A stretch of DNA of 64,000 bases from Allochromatium tepidum (GCF_018409545.1 NZ_AP024563.1:1132755-1196754), one strand, 5' to 3'. Shown: positions 19,871 through 29,193, counted from the stretch's first letter. Numbers and translations: made by a program. The notes: a model not told the origin generated them from the letters alone.

Positions 19871-19914
19871 GTCTCGTCGTCCGAGTCATCCGATCCCTGT
19901 CGAGGTTCGAGGAT

Positions 19915-20415
19915 ATGCGGCAAACGCGAACTGTTCTGCTGGGGCTGCTGGCGCTGGTGTTGGTGCTTCAGGCCGGTTGCGGCTTCCGGCTGCGCGGCAG
20001 CCTGGAGATCCCGGCCGACTACAACCCGATGCTGATCCAGGCGCCGCCGGGGTCGGCGGTCGAGCGGGCCATGCGCGACCTACTCGCGGGTAGTCAGGTG
20101 GCTCTGACCTCGAATCCGTCCGAGGCCCGGCTGACGCTACGCATCCTGTCCGAGCGGCGCTCCGAGCGGGTGGCGGCGGTCGACCTGAACGGCAAGACGC
20201 TCGCCTATGAGCTGCACTATCTGGTCGACTTCGAGGTCATCGGACCCGGCGGCGAACCCAAGGCCCATCGGCAAACGCTCGACCTGACCCGCACCTTCGA
20301 CAACCCGGACGTCGAGGTGCTCGGCAAGCGACTCGAACAGGCGATGATCTACGAGGACTTCGCGGTCGAAGCCGCCGACCGCATCCTCATGCGGCTACGG
20401 GCTGTGCTGCGCTAA
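19915..20415 (+). CDS. lptE: LPS-assembly lipoprotein LptE
   Basis: Outer-membrane lipoprotein that plugs the LptD barrel and helps deliver LPS to the cell surface. The 166-residue product has a lipoprotein signal ending LVLQAGC, with lipidated Cys22, followed by GFRLRGSLEIP, the hallmark beginning of mature LptE. It sits directly after leuS as in many gammaproteobacteria. holA, which often follows, is absent; instead the next gene converges and overlaps the stop by 4 bp. Confidence 0.93.
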   Translation: MRQTRTVLLGLLALVLVLQAGCGFRLRGSLEIPADYNPMLIQAPPGSAVERAMRDLLAGSQVALTSNPSEARLTLRILSERRSERVAAVDLNGKTLAYELHYLVDFEVIGPGGEPKAHRQTLDLTRTFDNPDVEVLGKRLEQAMIYEDFAVEAADRILMRLRAVLR

Positions 20416-21224
20416 CCGACATCGACCGCCAGTTCGAGACAGTCGCTCCAGGCGCGCAGGAGTTCGGCATTGGCGGCGGCGATGGCCAGCCGGGGTTCCA
20501 GGGTGATCTCGGTGCCGGGTTCGAGACTGTCCGGGATCAGATGCAAGGCCGCCGCGCCGGCCTCATCGGCGATCAGGCGTCCGGCGGCATAGTCCCACAG
20601 CTTCTGGCCGCCATGCAGATAGAGCTGAAAACGTCCGGCCGCCAGCCAGCACCATTCGAGCGCCACCGAACCGAGGTAGCGCTGTGAGCCGAAGCAGGTG
20701 TGACGGGTAACGGCTTGCAGTAGTTCGGGTGGAAGCCGCTTGAGATCGACCATTGCCAGACAGTCGCGGATCGATCGACTCGGCGCGAAAGGGCGGATCG
20801 GCCGGTCGTTCAGCCAGGCTCCCCGGCCTCGGGCGGCGACGAAGCACTCGTCACGCACCGGGTCGAGGATGGCACCGAGCACGGGCCGGCCGCCCTCGAT
20901 CAGCGCCAGCGAGATCGAGAAGGCAGGGAAGCCGGCGGCATAGTTGCTGGTGCCGTCCAGCGGGTCGACGACCCACAGGGCGCTGTCGGCGTTCCGGAGC
21001 ATCCGCTCCTGCTCGGCGCGCGTCATCTCCTCGCCGAGCAGCGGGATGCCGGGGAAATCGTGCGCCAATGCCTCGGTCAGATGGCGCTGGGCCGCCGGAT
21101 CGGACTCGGTGACGAAGCTGCCGTCGGACTTGTGCCGGGCGGCGATGCCCTGCCAGTTGGGCAGGATGGCGGTCGCGGCGGTGTCGCGCAGCAGACGGGC
21201 GATGTGGTTCGGTTCGGCTGTCAT
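20412..21224 (-). CDS. Inositol monophosphatase / CysQ-like family phosphatase
   Basis: Mg2+-dependent phosphatase of the IMPase superfamily (270 residues from MTAEPNHIARLL). The metal-binding motifs are GEEMT near residue 67, VVDPLDGTSNYAAGFP near 87 and the C-terminal WDYAAGRLIADEAGA. These fit inositol monophosphatase or histidinol-phosphatase-like relatives; the substrate (inositol phosphate, PAP, histidinol phosphate) cannot be decided from sequence. I chose the second ATG because the first nine residues of the longer frame look unlike the family. The gene is convergent with lptE and divergent from the mannose-phosphate enzyme. Confidence 0.85.
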   Translation of the reverse strand: MTAEPNHIARLLRDTAATAILPNWQGIAARHKSDGSFVTESDPAAQRHLTEALAHDFPGIPLLGEEMTRAEQERMLRNADSALWVVDPLDGTSNYAAGFPAFSISLALIEGGRPVLGAILDPVRDECFVAARGRGAWLNDRPIRPFAPSRSIRDCLAMVDLKRLPPELLQAVTRHTCFGSQRYLGSVALEWCWLAAGRFQLYLHGGQKLWDYAAGRLIADEAGAAALHLIPDSLEPGTEITLEPRLAIAAANAELLRAWSDCLELAVDVG

Positions 21225-21316
21225 GGTCTGTTCTGTCGATGGTCTACACATCCCGCGCCGGACGCGGTTTAATTCACACCCTTGTTTCTCGTAATCTCAG
21301 AATGGAGCCTGTCGCG

Positions 21317-22825
21317 ATGCCTTTACAACCCGTCATTCTCTCCGGTGGATCCGGCACGCGACTCTGGCCGCTCTCGCGTGAAGCCTATCCCAAGCAGTTC
21401 CTGCCGCTCACCAGTCAGCATACCATGCTGCAGGAAACGGTCGGCCGGCTCGACGGTCTGGCCGAGGAGCATCCGCGCCAGGCCATCGCCGTGCGCGATC
21501 CGCTGGTGGTCTGCAACGACGCCCATCGCTTCCTGGTCGCCGAGCAGCTGCGGCTGATGGGACGACGGGCCGCCGCCATCGTGCTCGAACCCAAGGGACG
21601 CAATACCGCGCCGGCCCTGACGCTGGCTGCACTCGTCGCCGGGCAGTCGGACGAAGATCCGGTGATGCTGGTGATGCCGGCCGATCACAACATCCGCGAC
21701 GAGCCGGGATTCCGCTCCGCCGTGGCCGATGCCCATGCACTGGCGCGTGACGGGGCGGTCGTCACCTTCGGTATCGTGCCGAGCGCGCCCGAGACCGGCT
21801 ATGGCTATATCCGTCAGGGGGCGGCGCTCGATCGAACCGATCTGATCGGGCCGGCCTATGCGCTCGACGGCTTCGTCGAGAAACCCGATACCGAGACCGC
21901 CCAAGGTTATCTGGCCTCGGGCGAGTATCTGTGGAACAGCGGTCTGTTCGTGCTGCGCGCCTCGGTGTGGCTGACGCTCATCGAGCGCTTCCGGCCCGAC
22001 ATCGCGCAGGCCGTGACCCGCGCGTTCGAGAGCGCCGCGAGCGATGGCGATTTCCTCCGTCTCGACGCCGAGCTGTTCGCCGCCTGTCCGAGCGATTCGA
22101 TCGACTATGCGGTCATGGAGCCGCTGGCGCGCACGGTTCGAGACCGGGAGGGCGGTGATCTGCCGCCGGCGATCGTGATCCCGCTCAACGTCGGCTGGTC
22201 GGACGTCGGCGCCTGGTCGGCGCTGTGGGCGGTGCGCGAGCAGGACGCCAGCGGCAACGTGCTCGATGGCGATGCATTCGTGCACAATGCCCACGACAAT
22301 CTGCTGGTGGCCAAGCATCGGATGGTGGCGGCCATCGGTGTGGACAACCTGATCGTGGTCGAGACCCCGGACGCGGTGCTGATCGCGACCAAGGAGGCGG
22401 CGCAGGACGTCAAGGCCGTCACCCAGTTCCTCCAGCGTCAGCAGCGCGAGGAGTACATCCATCACCAGCGCGTGCATCGGCCCTGGGGCGCCTATGAATC
22501 GATCGATCAGGGTTCGCGCTATCAGGTCAAGCGCCTGACCGTGAAGCCGGGCGAGTCGCTGTCGCTGCAGATGCATCATCATCGCGCCGAACACTGGATC
22601 GTCGTCTCAGGCACCGCGCGCGTGACCTGTGACGACAAGACGTTCCTGCTCACCGAGAACCAGTCGACCTATATCCCGGTCGGGGTCACACATCGGCTCG
22701 AAAATCCGGGCCTCATCCCGCTCGAACTCATCGAGGTGCAGTCCGGCAGCTATCTGGGCGAGGACGACATCGTGCGCTTCGAGGATCGCTACAATCGCGA
22801 TCCGGTCGAGCCGCGCCGGGATTGA
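21317..22825 (+). CDS. Mannose-1-phosphate guanylyltransferase / mannose-6-phosphate isomerase (bifunctional)
   Basis: Makes GDP-mannose for polysaccharide or LPS synthesis; same architecture as AlgA/ManC/CpsB. The nucleotidyltransferase domain begins VILSGGSGTRLWPLSREAYP, and the C-terminal type II PMI cupin domain contains VHRPWGAYESIDQGSRYQVK, QMHHHRAEHWIVVSGTA and the metal-binding histidines. The product is 502 residues, full length. I prefer the ATG at 21317, preceded by ggag about nine bases upstream; an in-frame ATG at 21302 is an alternative. No other capsule genes are adjacent. Confidence 0.93.
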   Translation: MPLQPVILSGGSGTRLWPLSREAYPKQFLPLTSQHTMLQETVGRLDGLAEEHPRQAIAVRDPLVVCNDAHRFLVAEQLRLMGRRAAAIVLEPKGRNTAPALTLAALVAGQSDEDPVMLVMPADHNIRDEPGFRSAVADAHALARDGAVVTFGIVPSAPETGYGYIRQGAALDRTDLIGPAYALDGFVEKPDTETAQGYLASGEYLWNSGLFVLRASVWLTLIERFRPDIAQAVTRAFESAASDGDFLRLDAELFAACPSDSIDYAVMEPLARTVRDREGGDLPPAIVIPLNVGWSDVGAWSALWAVREQDASGNVLDGDAFVHNAHDNLLVAKHRMVAAIGVDNLIVVETPDAVLIATKEAAQDVKAVTQFLQRQQREEYIHHQRVHRPWGAYESIDQGSRYQVKRLTVKPGESLSLQMHHHRAEHWIVVSGTARVTCDDKTFLLTENQSTYIPVGVTHRLENPGLIPLELIEVQSGSYLGEDDIVRFEDRYNRDPVEPRRD

Positions 22826-22915
22826 ATCATCGATCGGCGGCGCCTCGGGTCCGGTTTGAGGGGCTGCCTGACTTTTCACTCACTCTTTTCTCGATCACAA
22901 CGCGGTTCAAATCAC

Positions 22916-24007
22916 ATGGGATTCAAATGCGGCATCGTCGGCCTGCCCAACGTCGGCAAGTCGACCCTCTTCAATGCCCTGACCAAGGCGGCCATCGCGG
23001 CCGAGAACTATCCTTTCTGCACCATCGATCCGAATGTCGGTGTGGTGCCGTTGCCCGACCCCAGGCTCGATGTCATCGCCGCCATCACCAAGCCGCAGAA
23101 GGTGCTGCCGACCTCGATGCAGTTCGTCGACATCGCCGGACTGGTGGCGGGCGCCTCGAAGGGCGAGGGGCTGGGCAACAAGTTCCTGGCCAACATCCGC
23201 GAGACCGATGCCATCGCCCATGTGGTGCGCTGCTTCGAGAACGATGACGTGATCCATGTCGCCGGTAAGGTCGATCCGCTCGGCGACATCGAGGTCATCA
23301 ATACCGAGCTGGCGCTGGCCGATCTGGAAAGCGTGAGCAAGGCGCTCGACCGGGCGCAGCGCACGGCCAAGACCGGCGACAAGCAGATCCTCAAGCGCAA
23401 GGAGATCCTGGAGCGTGCACAGGCTCAGCTCGATGCCGGCAAGCCGGTGCGTTCGTTGGGTCTGGACGAGGACGAGCAGGCCGAACTGCGCGATCTGTTC
23501 CTGCTGACGGCCAAGCCGACCATGTATATCGCCAATGTGTCCGAGGACGGGTTCGAGAACAACCCGCTGCTCGACCAGGTGCGGGCGCTGGCCGAGAGCG
23601 AAGGCGCGGTGGTGGTGCCGGTGTGTGCGGCGATCGAGGCCGAGATCCTGGAACTCGACGATGAGGCGCGCGATGAGTTCCTGGCCGATCTCGGGCTGGA
23701 GGAACCGGGGCTGAACCGGGTGGTGCGGGCCGGTTATCGGCTGCTGGGTCTGGAGACCTATTTCACCGCCGGACCCAAGGAGGTGCGCGCCTGGACCATC
23801 CCCAAGCAGTCCAAGGCGCCGCAGGCGGCCGGCGTCATCCACTCCGACTTCGAGCGCGGCTTCATCCGCGCCGAGGTGATCGGCTACGAGGACTTCGTCG
23901 CCTGCAAAGGCGAGCAGGGCGCCAAGGAGGCCGGCAAGCTGCGCTCGGAAGGCAAGGAGTACGTCGTCCAGGATGGGGACGTCATCCACTTCCGGTTCAA
24001 CGTCTGA
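22916..24007 (+). CDS. ychF: Redox-regulated ATPase YchF (Obg-family)
   Basis: Ribosome-associated P-loop ATPase of the TRAFAC/Obg family. The 363-residue product starts [19 protein letters not shown] (G1 motif). The specificity loop reads YIANVSEDG instead of NKxD, the hallmark of YchF's preference for ATP over GTP. The C-terminal TGS domain ends [14 protein letters not shown] chose the start at 22916 because the family begins at MGFKCGIVG; the frame extension upstream is unlike it. A short hairpin without U-tract follows the stop near 24035. Confidence 0.97.
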   Translation: MGFKCGIVGLPNVGKSTLFNALTKAAIAAENYPFCTIDPNVGVVPLPDPRLDVIAAITKPQKVLPTSMQFVDIAGLVAGASKGEGLGNKFLANIRETDAIAHVVRCFENDDVIHVAGKVDPLGDIEVINTELALADLESVSKALDRAQRTAKTGDKQILKRKEILERAQAQLDAGKPVRSLGLDEDEQAELRDLFLLTAKPTMYIANVSEDGFENNPLLDQVRALAESEGAVVVPVCAAIEAEILELDDEARDEFLADLGLEEPGLNRVVRAGYRLLGLETYFTAGPKEVRAWTIPKQSKAPQAAGVIHSDFERGFIRAEVIGYEDFVACKGEQGAKEAGKLRSEGKEYVVQDGDVIHFRFNV

Positions 24008-24166
24008 GTCGATACAGTGCTTTCCGGAGATTTCTGCGGGCGGCCGAAAGCCCGCACATCTCAGCCAACTCCTCTGAACTCCTGACGGTGAGGCACTGTC
24101 AGGCCCGCCGCGATCTCGGCCCGCTCTGCCTGTGTTGCGTCCCGTGTGATGACGTGCCCCCTGGAC

Positions 24167-24180
24167 TTGACCTGCATCAA
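24167..24180 (+). promoter_or_regulatory. FNR/Anr-type box upstream of the CBS-HPP pair
   Basis: TTGACCTGCATCAA, one mismatch from the palindrome TTGAT-N4-ATCAA, centred 75 bp before the ATG of the CBS gene. This spacing allows a class II (-41.5) site. An almost identical box precedes the nnrS remnant at the same distance. Sites of this shape can also bind DNR/NnrR-type regulators of nitrogen-oxide metabolism. Confidence 0.65.
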
Positions 24181-24248
24181 GGCGTCAAACGCCGTGCTCG
24201 GGTGCAATGAGCCAACCGGCGAACCCATCGCCGTGGAGGATTTTGGCC

Positions 24249-24887
24249 ATGACCCAGCGCCCGTCCCGCGATTCGTCGGATCCGCCGTCCGCTCAGGACA
24301 ACCCCGCCGAGATCGATCTCACCGACGATGATATCCTGGAGGCGATGCACGAGATCCCCGGCTATCTCGACATCACCACCATGGATTTCCGCGCCGTCTA
24401 CCGTCTGGCCCATCGTCACGCGATCGACCGGCTGTTCAGCGGGATCACTGCCGGACGGCTGATGCGCCGCGAGGTCAGTCCGCTGACGCCCGAGATCCCG
24501 CTCGTCGAGGCCATCCCCAGCTTCGTGCATCAGGGGTTGAAATCGCTGCCGGTGGTGGACGGGCAGCGGCGTGTGCTTGGCATCCTGACCGAGACCGATG
24601 TGCTGCGCTGGCTTGGGGCCGAGACCTTTCTTGGCCTGCTGGCACGGGTGATCATGGATGATTCGTGCATCAAGTCGGAACAGCACCATCGCCCGGTCGG
24701 CGAGTTCATGACCTCGCCCGTGGTGAGCGTGCCGCTGGACGCCGGACTGCGCGAGTTGCTTGCCGCCTTCGCCGGCCATCCCGGCCGCGCCATGCCGGTG
24801 ATTTCGGCCGATGGGCGTCTGGCGGGGTTGCTTCTGCGCAAGGTCTTTCTGAGCGCCTATCACCCGGATCGCCGGTCATGGGTTTGA
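24249..24887 (+). CDS. CBS-domain-pair protein, coupled to HPP membrane protein
   Basis: A 212-residue soluble protein with two CBS motifs: about residues 75-130 (AGRLMRREVSPLTPEIPLVE ... GLKSLPVVDGQRRVLGILT) and about 155-205 (VGEFMTSPVVSVPLDAGLRE ... GRAMPVISADGRLAGLLL). CBS pairs usually sense adenosyl nucleotides. In many bacteria such domains are fused or linked to HPP membrane proteins; here they are separate, overlapping by 10 bp with the HPP gene. The start at 24249 follows ggaggattttggcc, a strong site. An FNR-type box lies upstream, so expression is probably favoured under low oxygen or nitrosative conditions. Confidence 0.85.
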   Translation: MTQRPSRDSSDPPSAQDNPAEIDLTDDDILEAMHEIPGYLDITTMDFRAVYRLAHRHAIDRLFSGITAGRLMRREVSPLTPEIPLVEAIPSFVHQGLKSLPVVDGQRRVLGILTETDVLRWLGAETFLGLLARVIMDDSCIKSEQHHRPVGEFMTSPVVSVPLDAGLRELLAAFAGHPGRAMPVISADGRLAGLLLRKVFLSAYHPDRRSWV

Positions 24888-25426
24888 GGAGCTATTTGAG
24901 CAAGATGCGCGGCAGCCTCCATGGCAGCCCGCCCCGCGTCAGCCGGCCGGAGGTGCTCTGGTCGTGGATGGGTGCCTTCCTGGGGATGGCCGCCGTCGCC
25001 TGGATCAATCAGTGGTTCTTCGCCGGGACCGATCTGACGTTCACCATCGGCTCGCTCGGCGCCTCGGCGGTGCTGGTCTTCGGCGCGGTGCGCAGCCCGC
25101 TGGCCCAGCCGCGCAATCTCATCGGCGGGCATGTCATCTCGGCGCTGGTGGGCGTGACCTGCTGGCAGTGGCTGGGCGGCGAACCCTGGCTGGCGCAGTC
25201 GGTCGCGGTCGCCACCGCCATCGCCCTGATGCACCTGACCCGCACCCTGCACCCGCCGGGCGGGGCGACCGCGCTCATCGCCGTCATCGGCTCCGATCAG
25301 GTGCATGCCATGGGCTATCTCTTCGTGCTGTTCCCGGCCACGCTGGGACCACTGGTGCTGCTGGTCGCGGCGCTGCTGTTCAACAATCTCCCCGCCGCCC
25401 GGCGCTATCCTGAATTCTGGCTGTAG
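24878..25426 (+). CDS. HPP family integral membrane protein
   Basis: A 182-residue membrane protein with four hydrophobic helices. The family signature LHPPGGATALIAVIGSDQVH contains the HPP motif. Plant and cyanobacterial HPP proteins transport nitrite; bacterial ones are less studied. The start at 24878 overlaps the CBS gene, giving translational coupling, and the N-terminal 30 residues are cytoplasmic and basic. Nearness to an nnrS remnant and to two FNR-type boxes supports a link to nitrogen oxides, which is an inference. Confidence 0.88.
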   Translation: MGLRSYLSKMRGSLHGSPPRVSRPEVLWSWMGAFLGMAAVAWINQWFFAGTDLTFTIGSLGASAVLVFGAVRSPLAQPRNLIGGHVISALVGVTCWQWLGGEPWLAQSVAVATAIALMHLTRTLHPPGGATALIAVIGSDQVHAMGYLFVLFPATLGPLVLLVAALLFNNLPAARRYPEFWL

Positions 25427-25458
25427 CCGACTCGACCCGGTCGTAAGCCGCTCGTCGC

Positions 25459-25472
25459 TTGACCCGCATCAA
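25459..25472 (+). promoter_or_regulatory. FNR/Anr-type box upstream of the nnrS remnant
   Basis: TTGACCCGCATCAA, differing by one base in the spacer from the box at 24167 and centred 78 bp before the ATG at 25544. The matching spacing and sequence suggest that the two units belonged to one regulon. Confidence 0.6.
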
Positions 25473-25543
25473 GGCCCGCAGACAGCACGGTCGTTAGCCT
25501 GCATTCAAGCTTCGCTGCAACCGCCAACCGGCCCCGGATTCGC

Positions 25544-25800
25544 ATGACCCTCACCGCCCCTGTCTCAACGCCGCCCCCGTACTCGCGCTCGGGTTCCGTC
25601 CCTTCTTTCTCGCCGCCGGTCTGTCGGCGGTCCTCTCCGTCGCTGTCTGGCTGGCGATCCTCAGCGGTCTCTGGCCCCAGCCGGGCCATCTCGCCGGCAC
25701 CGCCTGGCACGCGCACGAGATGCTGTTCGGCTATCTCGCAGCGGTGATCGCCGGATTCCTGCTCACCGCCGTGCGCAACTGGACCGGGATGCCGACCGCA
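25544..25800 (+). pseudogene. nnrS (nitric-oxide/heme-copper membrane protein) 5' fragment
   Basis: NnrS is a heme- and copper-containing membrane protein linked to nitric-oxide tolerance. After the ATG at 25544 the first frame (MTLTAPVSTPP) must shift by one near 25565 to give LALGFRPFFLAAGLSAVLS, then WHAHEMLFGYLAAVIAGFLL and TAVRNWTGMPTA. These are the typical first two helices of NnrS, including the conserved HAHEM. The gene breaks off at about 25800, where IS200/IS605-like sequence begins. The frameshift and truncation make it non-functional. Confidence 0.75.
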
Positions 25801-26074
25801 ATAGGAAGCATCCCGGAGTGGGTCTCAGCGACCTGTTGCAAACGGAGCGGATGTTCACCGCTGTCCCTGGTCAACCCGGCTTGCGAGTCGCCTCACAAGC
25901 CCCCGCCTTCAGGCGGGGGTAGTTGACCCGGAGATCTTTGCAAACAGCTTTTCAGGTAGTTGCTTGCACCATCCTCCATGAACAGCACGTTGCGGCTTTC
26001 CAGATCGGCCTTTTTTGTCGGATTGTGCAACCTCTTTTCTGTAAATTTTCGTGGCGGGTGTCATGACGCCGGGG
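25801..26074 (+). mobile_element. IS200/IS605-type right-end remnant and following spacer
   Basis: From 25801 a frame reads GVGLSDLLQTERMFTAVPGQ and ends near RVASQAPAFRRG, which looks like the very C-terminus of a TnpB-type protein. It is followed by the hairpin gcccccgccttcaggcgggg and tagttgac (to 25926), the characteristic right end of IS605-group elements. No transposase remains. The following 150 bp to the IS256 remnant (25927-26074) is AT-richer and I see no gene in it. Confidence 0.5.
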
Positions 26075-26760
26075 TTACGGGTTGAGGTTGAGATAGACCT
26101 TGCCGGTCATCCACTCGTCGTCCGGTTCGGCGAGCAGAGCCGAGACCAGGCGCAGGCAAGACTCGGGGTTCGGGAAGATGCCGGCCACCCGGGTACGGCG
26201 TCTCAGTTCCCGATTGATCCGCTCCAAACCGTTGGTGGTGCGCAGCCGCACGCGGTGCTCAGCGGGAAAGTCGAACACAGTGAGACTGTCCGGGATCGCT
26301 GCCTCGGCCCACTGGACGAGCTTGGGATGGTCTTTACGCCATTGGGTAAGCGCCTCCCGCCATAGTCGATCGGCCTCGGTTCTATCCGGCGCATTAAAGA
26401 TGGCGCGCATCTGGGCGGCCACCGTTTTTTTCGCCTCCCGGCGCGTAACGAAGTGACCGGCATTCTATTGCCGGTAGAACCGGCAGCGCTGCCAGGGCAC
26501 CGCGGGCAACACCGCCCGGCGGGCCGCCTTGAGTCCGGCGTGGTCGTCGGCAATGCTCAGCTTCACCCCCCGCAAGCCACGGGCCGGAAGGCTTTCGAGA
26601 AACCGTCGCCAATTGATTTGGCGTCATCGCGCCGACTCGCTGTTCGCTCGTAGGGCTTGGCGCCGAGAAACTCGCTTCGCTCGATCTTGGCCGCTTCATT
26701 GACGAGAATGCGCAGCGCTTCACCGGCGCCGTCCAACCCATGTTCAAGCAACGCCGCATC
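26075..26760 (-). pseudogene. IS256-family (mutator-type) transposase remnant
   Basis: Minus-strand pieces of an IS256 transposase. The N-terminal part includes GAGEALRILVNEAAKIERSE and FLGAKPYERTASRRD. After a large internal deletion and frameshift near 26620 come RGLRGVKLSIADDHAGLKAA and RRAVLPAVPWQRCRFYRQ. An in-frame TAG near 26468 then separates this from GHFVTRREAKKTVAAQMRAI and the C-terminal TTNGLERINRELRRRTRVAG. Two of the three catalytic acidic regions are lost or separated, so the element is dead. Confidence 0.8.
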
Positions 26761-26885
26761 ATAGCATTACCCATATCTCGCCCATGATTTGCACACGTTT
26801 TGCCTGGTCGTTGAGCAAACTGGACATTCCAGGCGCTTGACGGTGAGATAGAGGTGGGTTTGAAGACAGCGCGAATGAGGTTGAC

Positions 26886-28109
26886 ATGCCAGCGTTGGCG
26901 GCCGAATTGGAGACCATTGACTTGGGCGATCAGCGCCTGAACCGCCGGGCGCGGCAGGTGCTGGAGACGCTGGGGGCGAAGCCCACAGCCAGTATTCCGG
27001 CGGCCTGTGGCGGCCGGAAGGAGACGCGCGCGGTCTATCGGTTGTTGCGTCAGGAGCGGGTGAGCGCCGAGCGCGTGTTGGCCCCGCACATCGCCTGTAC
27101 CGAGGAGCGTCTGCGCGCCTACCCGCGGGTGTTGTGTCTGGAGGATACCTCGGAACTGGATTACACCACCCAGCCGGGCATCGAGGGGCTGGGGCCGCTG
27201 AACCATGAGACGCGCCTGGGGATGTATCTGCATCCGACGCTGGCGGTGACGCCGGATCGCCTGCCGCTGGGGCTGTTGGGGGTGCACACCTGGGTGCGTG
27301 AGCCGGGGAGTCTGGGTCAGGAGAAAGACGGACGCCGCCCGCTGGAAGAGAAGGAAAGCGTGCGTTGGGTCGAGGGTTTCGCCCGTGTCAATGCGCTGGC
27401 CGAGACGCTCACCGACACGCGTCTGGCCGACGTCGCCGATCGGGAGGGCGATCTGTACGATCTGTTCGTCGAAGCGCCCTGTCCCGAGCAGGGCGCCGAT
27501 TGGCTGATTCGCGGCCACCATCACGATCGGCGCCTGACCGACGGACGCACCCTGGCCGAGGTCACGGTCAGCGCGCTGTTGGCCACCGAGATCAATCCCC
27601 GCCCGATGTCGAGGCGCTCAACTGGTTGTTGATCACCAACCTGGCCGTCGAGACGCCCGAGCAGGCACTGGAAAAACGGCAATGGTACCCCTGTCGCCGG
27701 CAGATTGAAGTCTTCTTCAAGGTGCTCAACAGTGGCTGTCGGATCCAACAGCTTCAGCTCCAGAAGCGCGAACGCTTGGAGCCGGCCATCGCCTTCTACC
27801 TCATCATCGCCTGGCGCGTGCTGTTTCTCACCCACCTCGGGCGTACCTGTCCTGATATGCCCTGCGACAACGTCTTCGACGAGGCCGAATGGAAAGCCGT
27901 CTACCTCGTCACCCAACGTCGTCCGCCTCCCGAGACACCGCCCTCGCTCGACACTCTAGGTCCGACTCGTGGCCTCCTTGGGCGGATTTCTCAATCGCAC
28001 CGGCGATGGCTTCCCCGGTCCCAAAACGCTGTGGATCGGGTTGCAGCGGGCGGCCGACTTCGTGCTCGCTCTTGAAGCTCAACGCCATGTCAACTCCAGT
28101 TATGGGTAA
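26886..28109 (+). pseudogene. IS4/Tn5-like transposase, frameshifted with internal deletion
   Basis: The first frame (26886 to about 27600) has the Tn5-type N-terminus LGDQRLNRRARQVLETLGAK and GGRKETRAVYRLLRQERVS, then VLCLEDTSELDYTTQPGI and the second acidic motif LADVADREGDLYDLF. A deletion and shift near 27600 lead to DVEALNWLLITNLAVETPEQ, and another shift near 27960 to LVASLGGFLNRTGDGFPGPK and the stop at 28107. The C-terminal Y-x2-R-x3-E-x6-K signature reads YPCRRQIEVFFKVLN, with Asn in place of the catalytic Lys. The element is inactive. Confidence 0.82.
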
Positions 28110-28389
28110 TGGCATGGCTGTAGAACCATCAATCAAATAAATCACTTGCCCTCATCCGGTTTCGGACCTTTCCGTTTTCCTGCCCCAGATAGACGGGGAG
28201 GATTTTATGTGTGCGAAAAAGCGCAGGATGCTACCAAAGCGTACACTTTTTGCCGCTTTTGCTGTCTCAATCCCTTTAAGAACGGGTCTCAGGTTCGAAC
28301 GCGAGCGACCGGGTGCGGGGCACCGCAGAATTCGGACAAAATCGTACGCGAAGGCTTGTTCCCAGCGCCAAGAGGCGGAGATGCGCGAG
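28110..28389. other. Non-coding stretch between IS4 and IS91-like remnants
   Basis: A mosaic with no convincing protein. One open frame from 28207 begins MCAKKRRMLPKR but reads as low-conservation Arg-rich sequence before joining the IS91-like part. I see no RNA gene. Confidence 0.4.
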
Positions 28390-28975
28390 CAGCACCGCAG
28401 GCTGGGGAGCGCTGCGGCCGACGATCCGAGTGCCCGCGATGAGGTCGCCAAACCGTCGCCCGCCCCGGCGCCGAACGCTCGCTCCCCAGCACGCTATCTC
28501 TGGGCCATGCTGCCGGCGCGGCTGTTCGAGTCGCTGCCGCTGGTCTGTCCCAACTGCGGCGCGGACATGCGCATCATCGCCTTCATCACCGAGGCCACGC
28601 CCGTCGAGCGGATTCTCACCCATCTCGGTGAGCCGCCGCGTCCACCCCCGATCTCGCCCACCCGCAGACCGTCCGCCTGGGCGAGGCGCCCGAGCCGATG
28701 CCGGACTGGGACCTCCTCCAGCAGCCCGAGCCTGACTTCGCGTTCGATCAGCGCATCGGCTGGTAGCCGCCGTCTCGTGCGCGAGACGGTGCCGAGCGCC
28801 TTCGTCTTGCCGCCGTCCGGCATGACCCCGAGCCTGCTCAAGCACGCCGCTTCGCCCTGCAACGAGCGTCGCGCGAGGTCGCTCCGCCATGTTTCCGGGC
28901 CTTGATCTCACATCCAGGCTCGACTATCTCACGCTTAGGCCAGGCTGGACCCTCAGGGCCGATTGGATTTCCTAT
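28390..28975 (+). mobile_element. IS91-like (Y2-type) element 3' end, left boundary of the stress island
   Basis: The plus strand carries the C-terminus of an IS91-family transposase: RYLWAMLPARLFESLPLVCP and CGADMRIIAFITEATPVERI, then, after a frameshift near 28665, [20 protein letters not shown] to a stop at 28764. Some 210 bp of 3' non-coding end follows, containing gccatgtttccgggccttga and terminating at ggatttcctatccg (to 28975). The same terminal sequence, inverted, is at 39601. The upstream Y2 catalytic part is missing. Confidence 0.72.
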
Positions 28976-29193
28976 CCGTTATCCGTATCCGTTTTTCCAG
29001 CCCGGGCACTTCCAGGCGCACGATGAGACGCTGGCCATCCTCGAAATACATCGCCGCCCAGCTGCGGCCGGGCAGCCGGGTGTCGTCATCCACCTGGGAG
29101 GGCCCCGGCGGCGGAATGCCAGAGATGGCGCCAACCTTCGGCCAGGTTGCCCCAGAACGAACCCATGCTCTCCTTCAGATTTTCCAGTTTCAT
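28976..29193 (-). pseudogene. Small heat-shock protein (Hsp20) N-terminal fragment
   Basis: The minus-strand start MKLENLKESMGSFWGNLAEG at 29193, with aaggagaa upstream, then WRHLWHSAAGAL, matches the N-terminus of the island-type sHsp. After a frameshift near 29100, VDDDTRLPGRSWAAMYFEDG and RLIVRLEVPGLEK begin the alpha-crystallin domain, which is cut off at the IS91-like end at 28975. The missing C-terminal part resembles the orphan sHsp tail at 36590-36845. Confidence 0.72.

Noticed and set aside
24035-24055. Hairpin tgcgggc...gcccgca after ychF as an intrinsic terminator
   Set aside because: It lacks a T-tract on either strand, so I do not annotate it as a terminator.
28280-28350. ggttcgaacgcgagcgaccg as a possible tRNA fragment
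   Set aside because: It resembles a T-loop for a few bases only; no acceptor or anticodon stem can be drawn.
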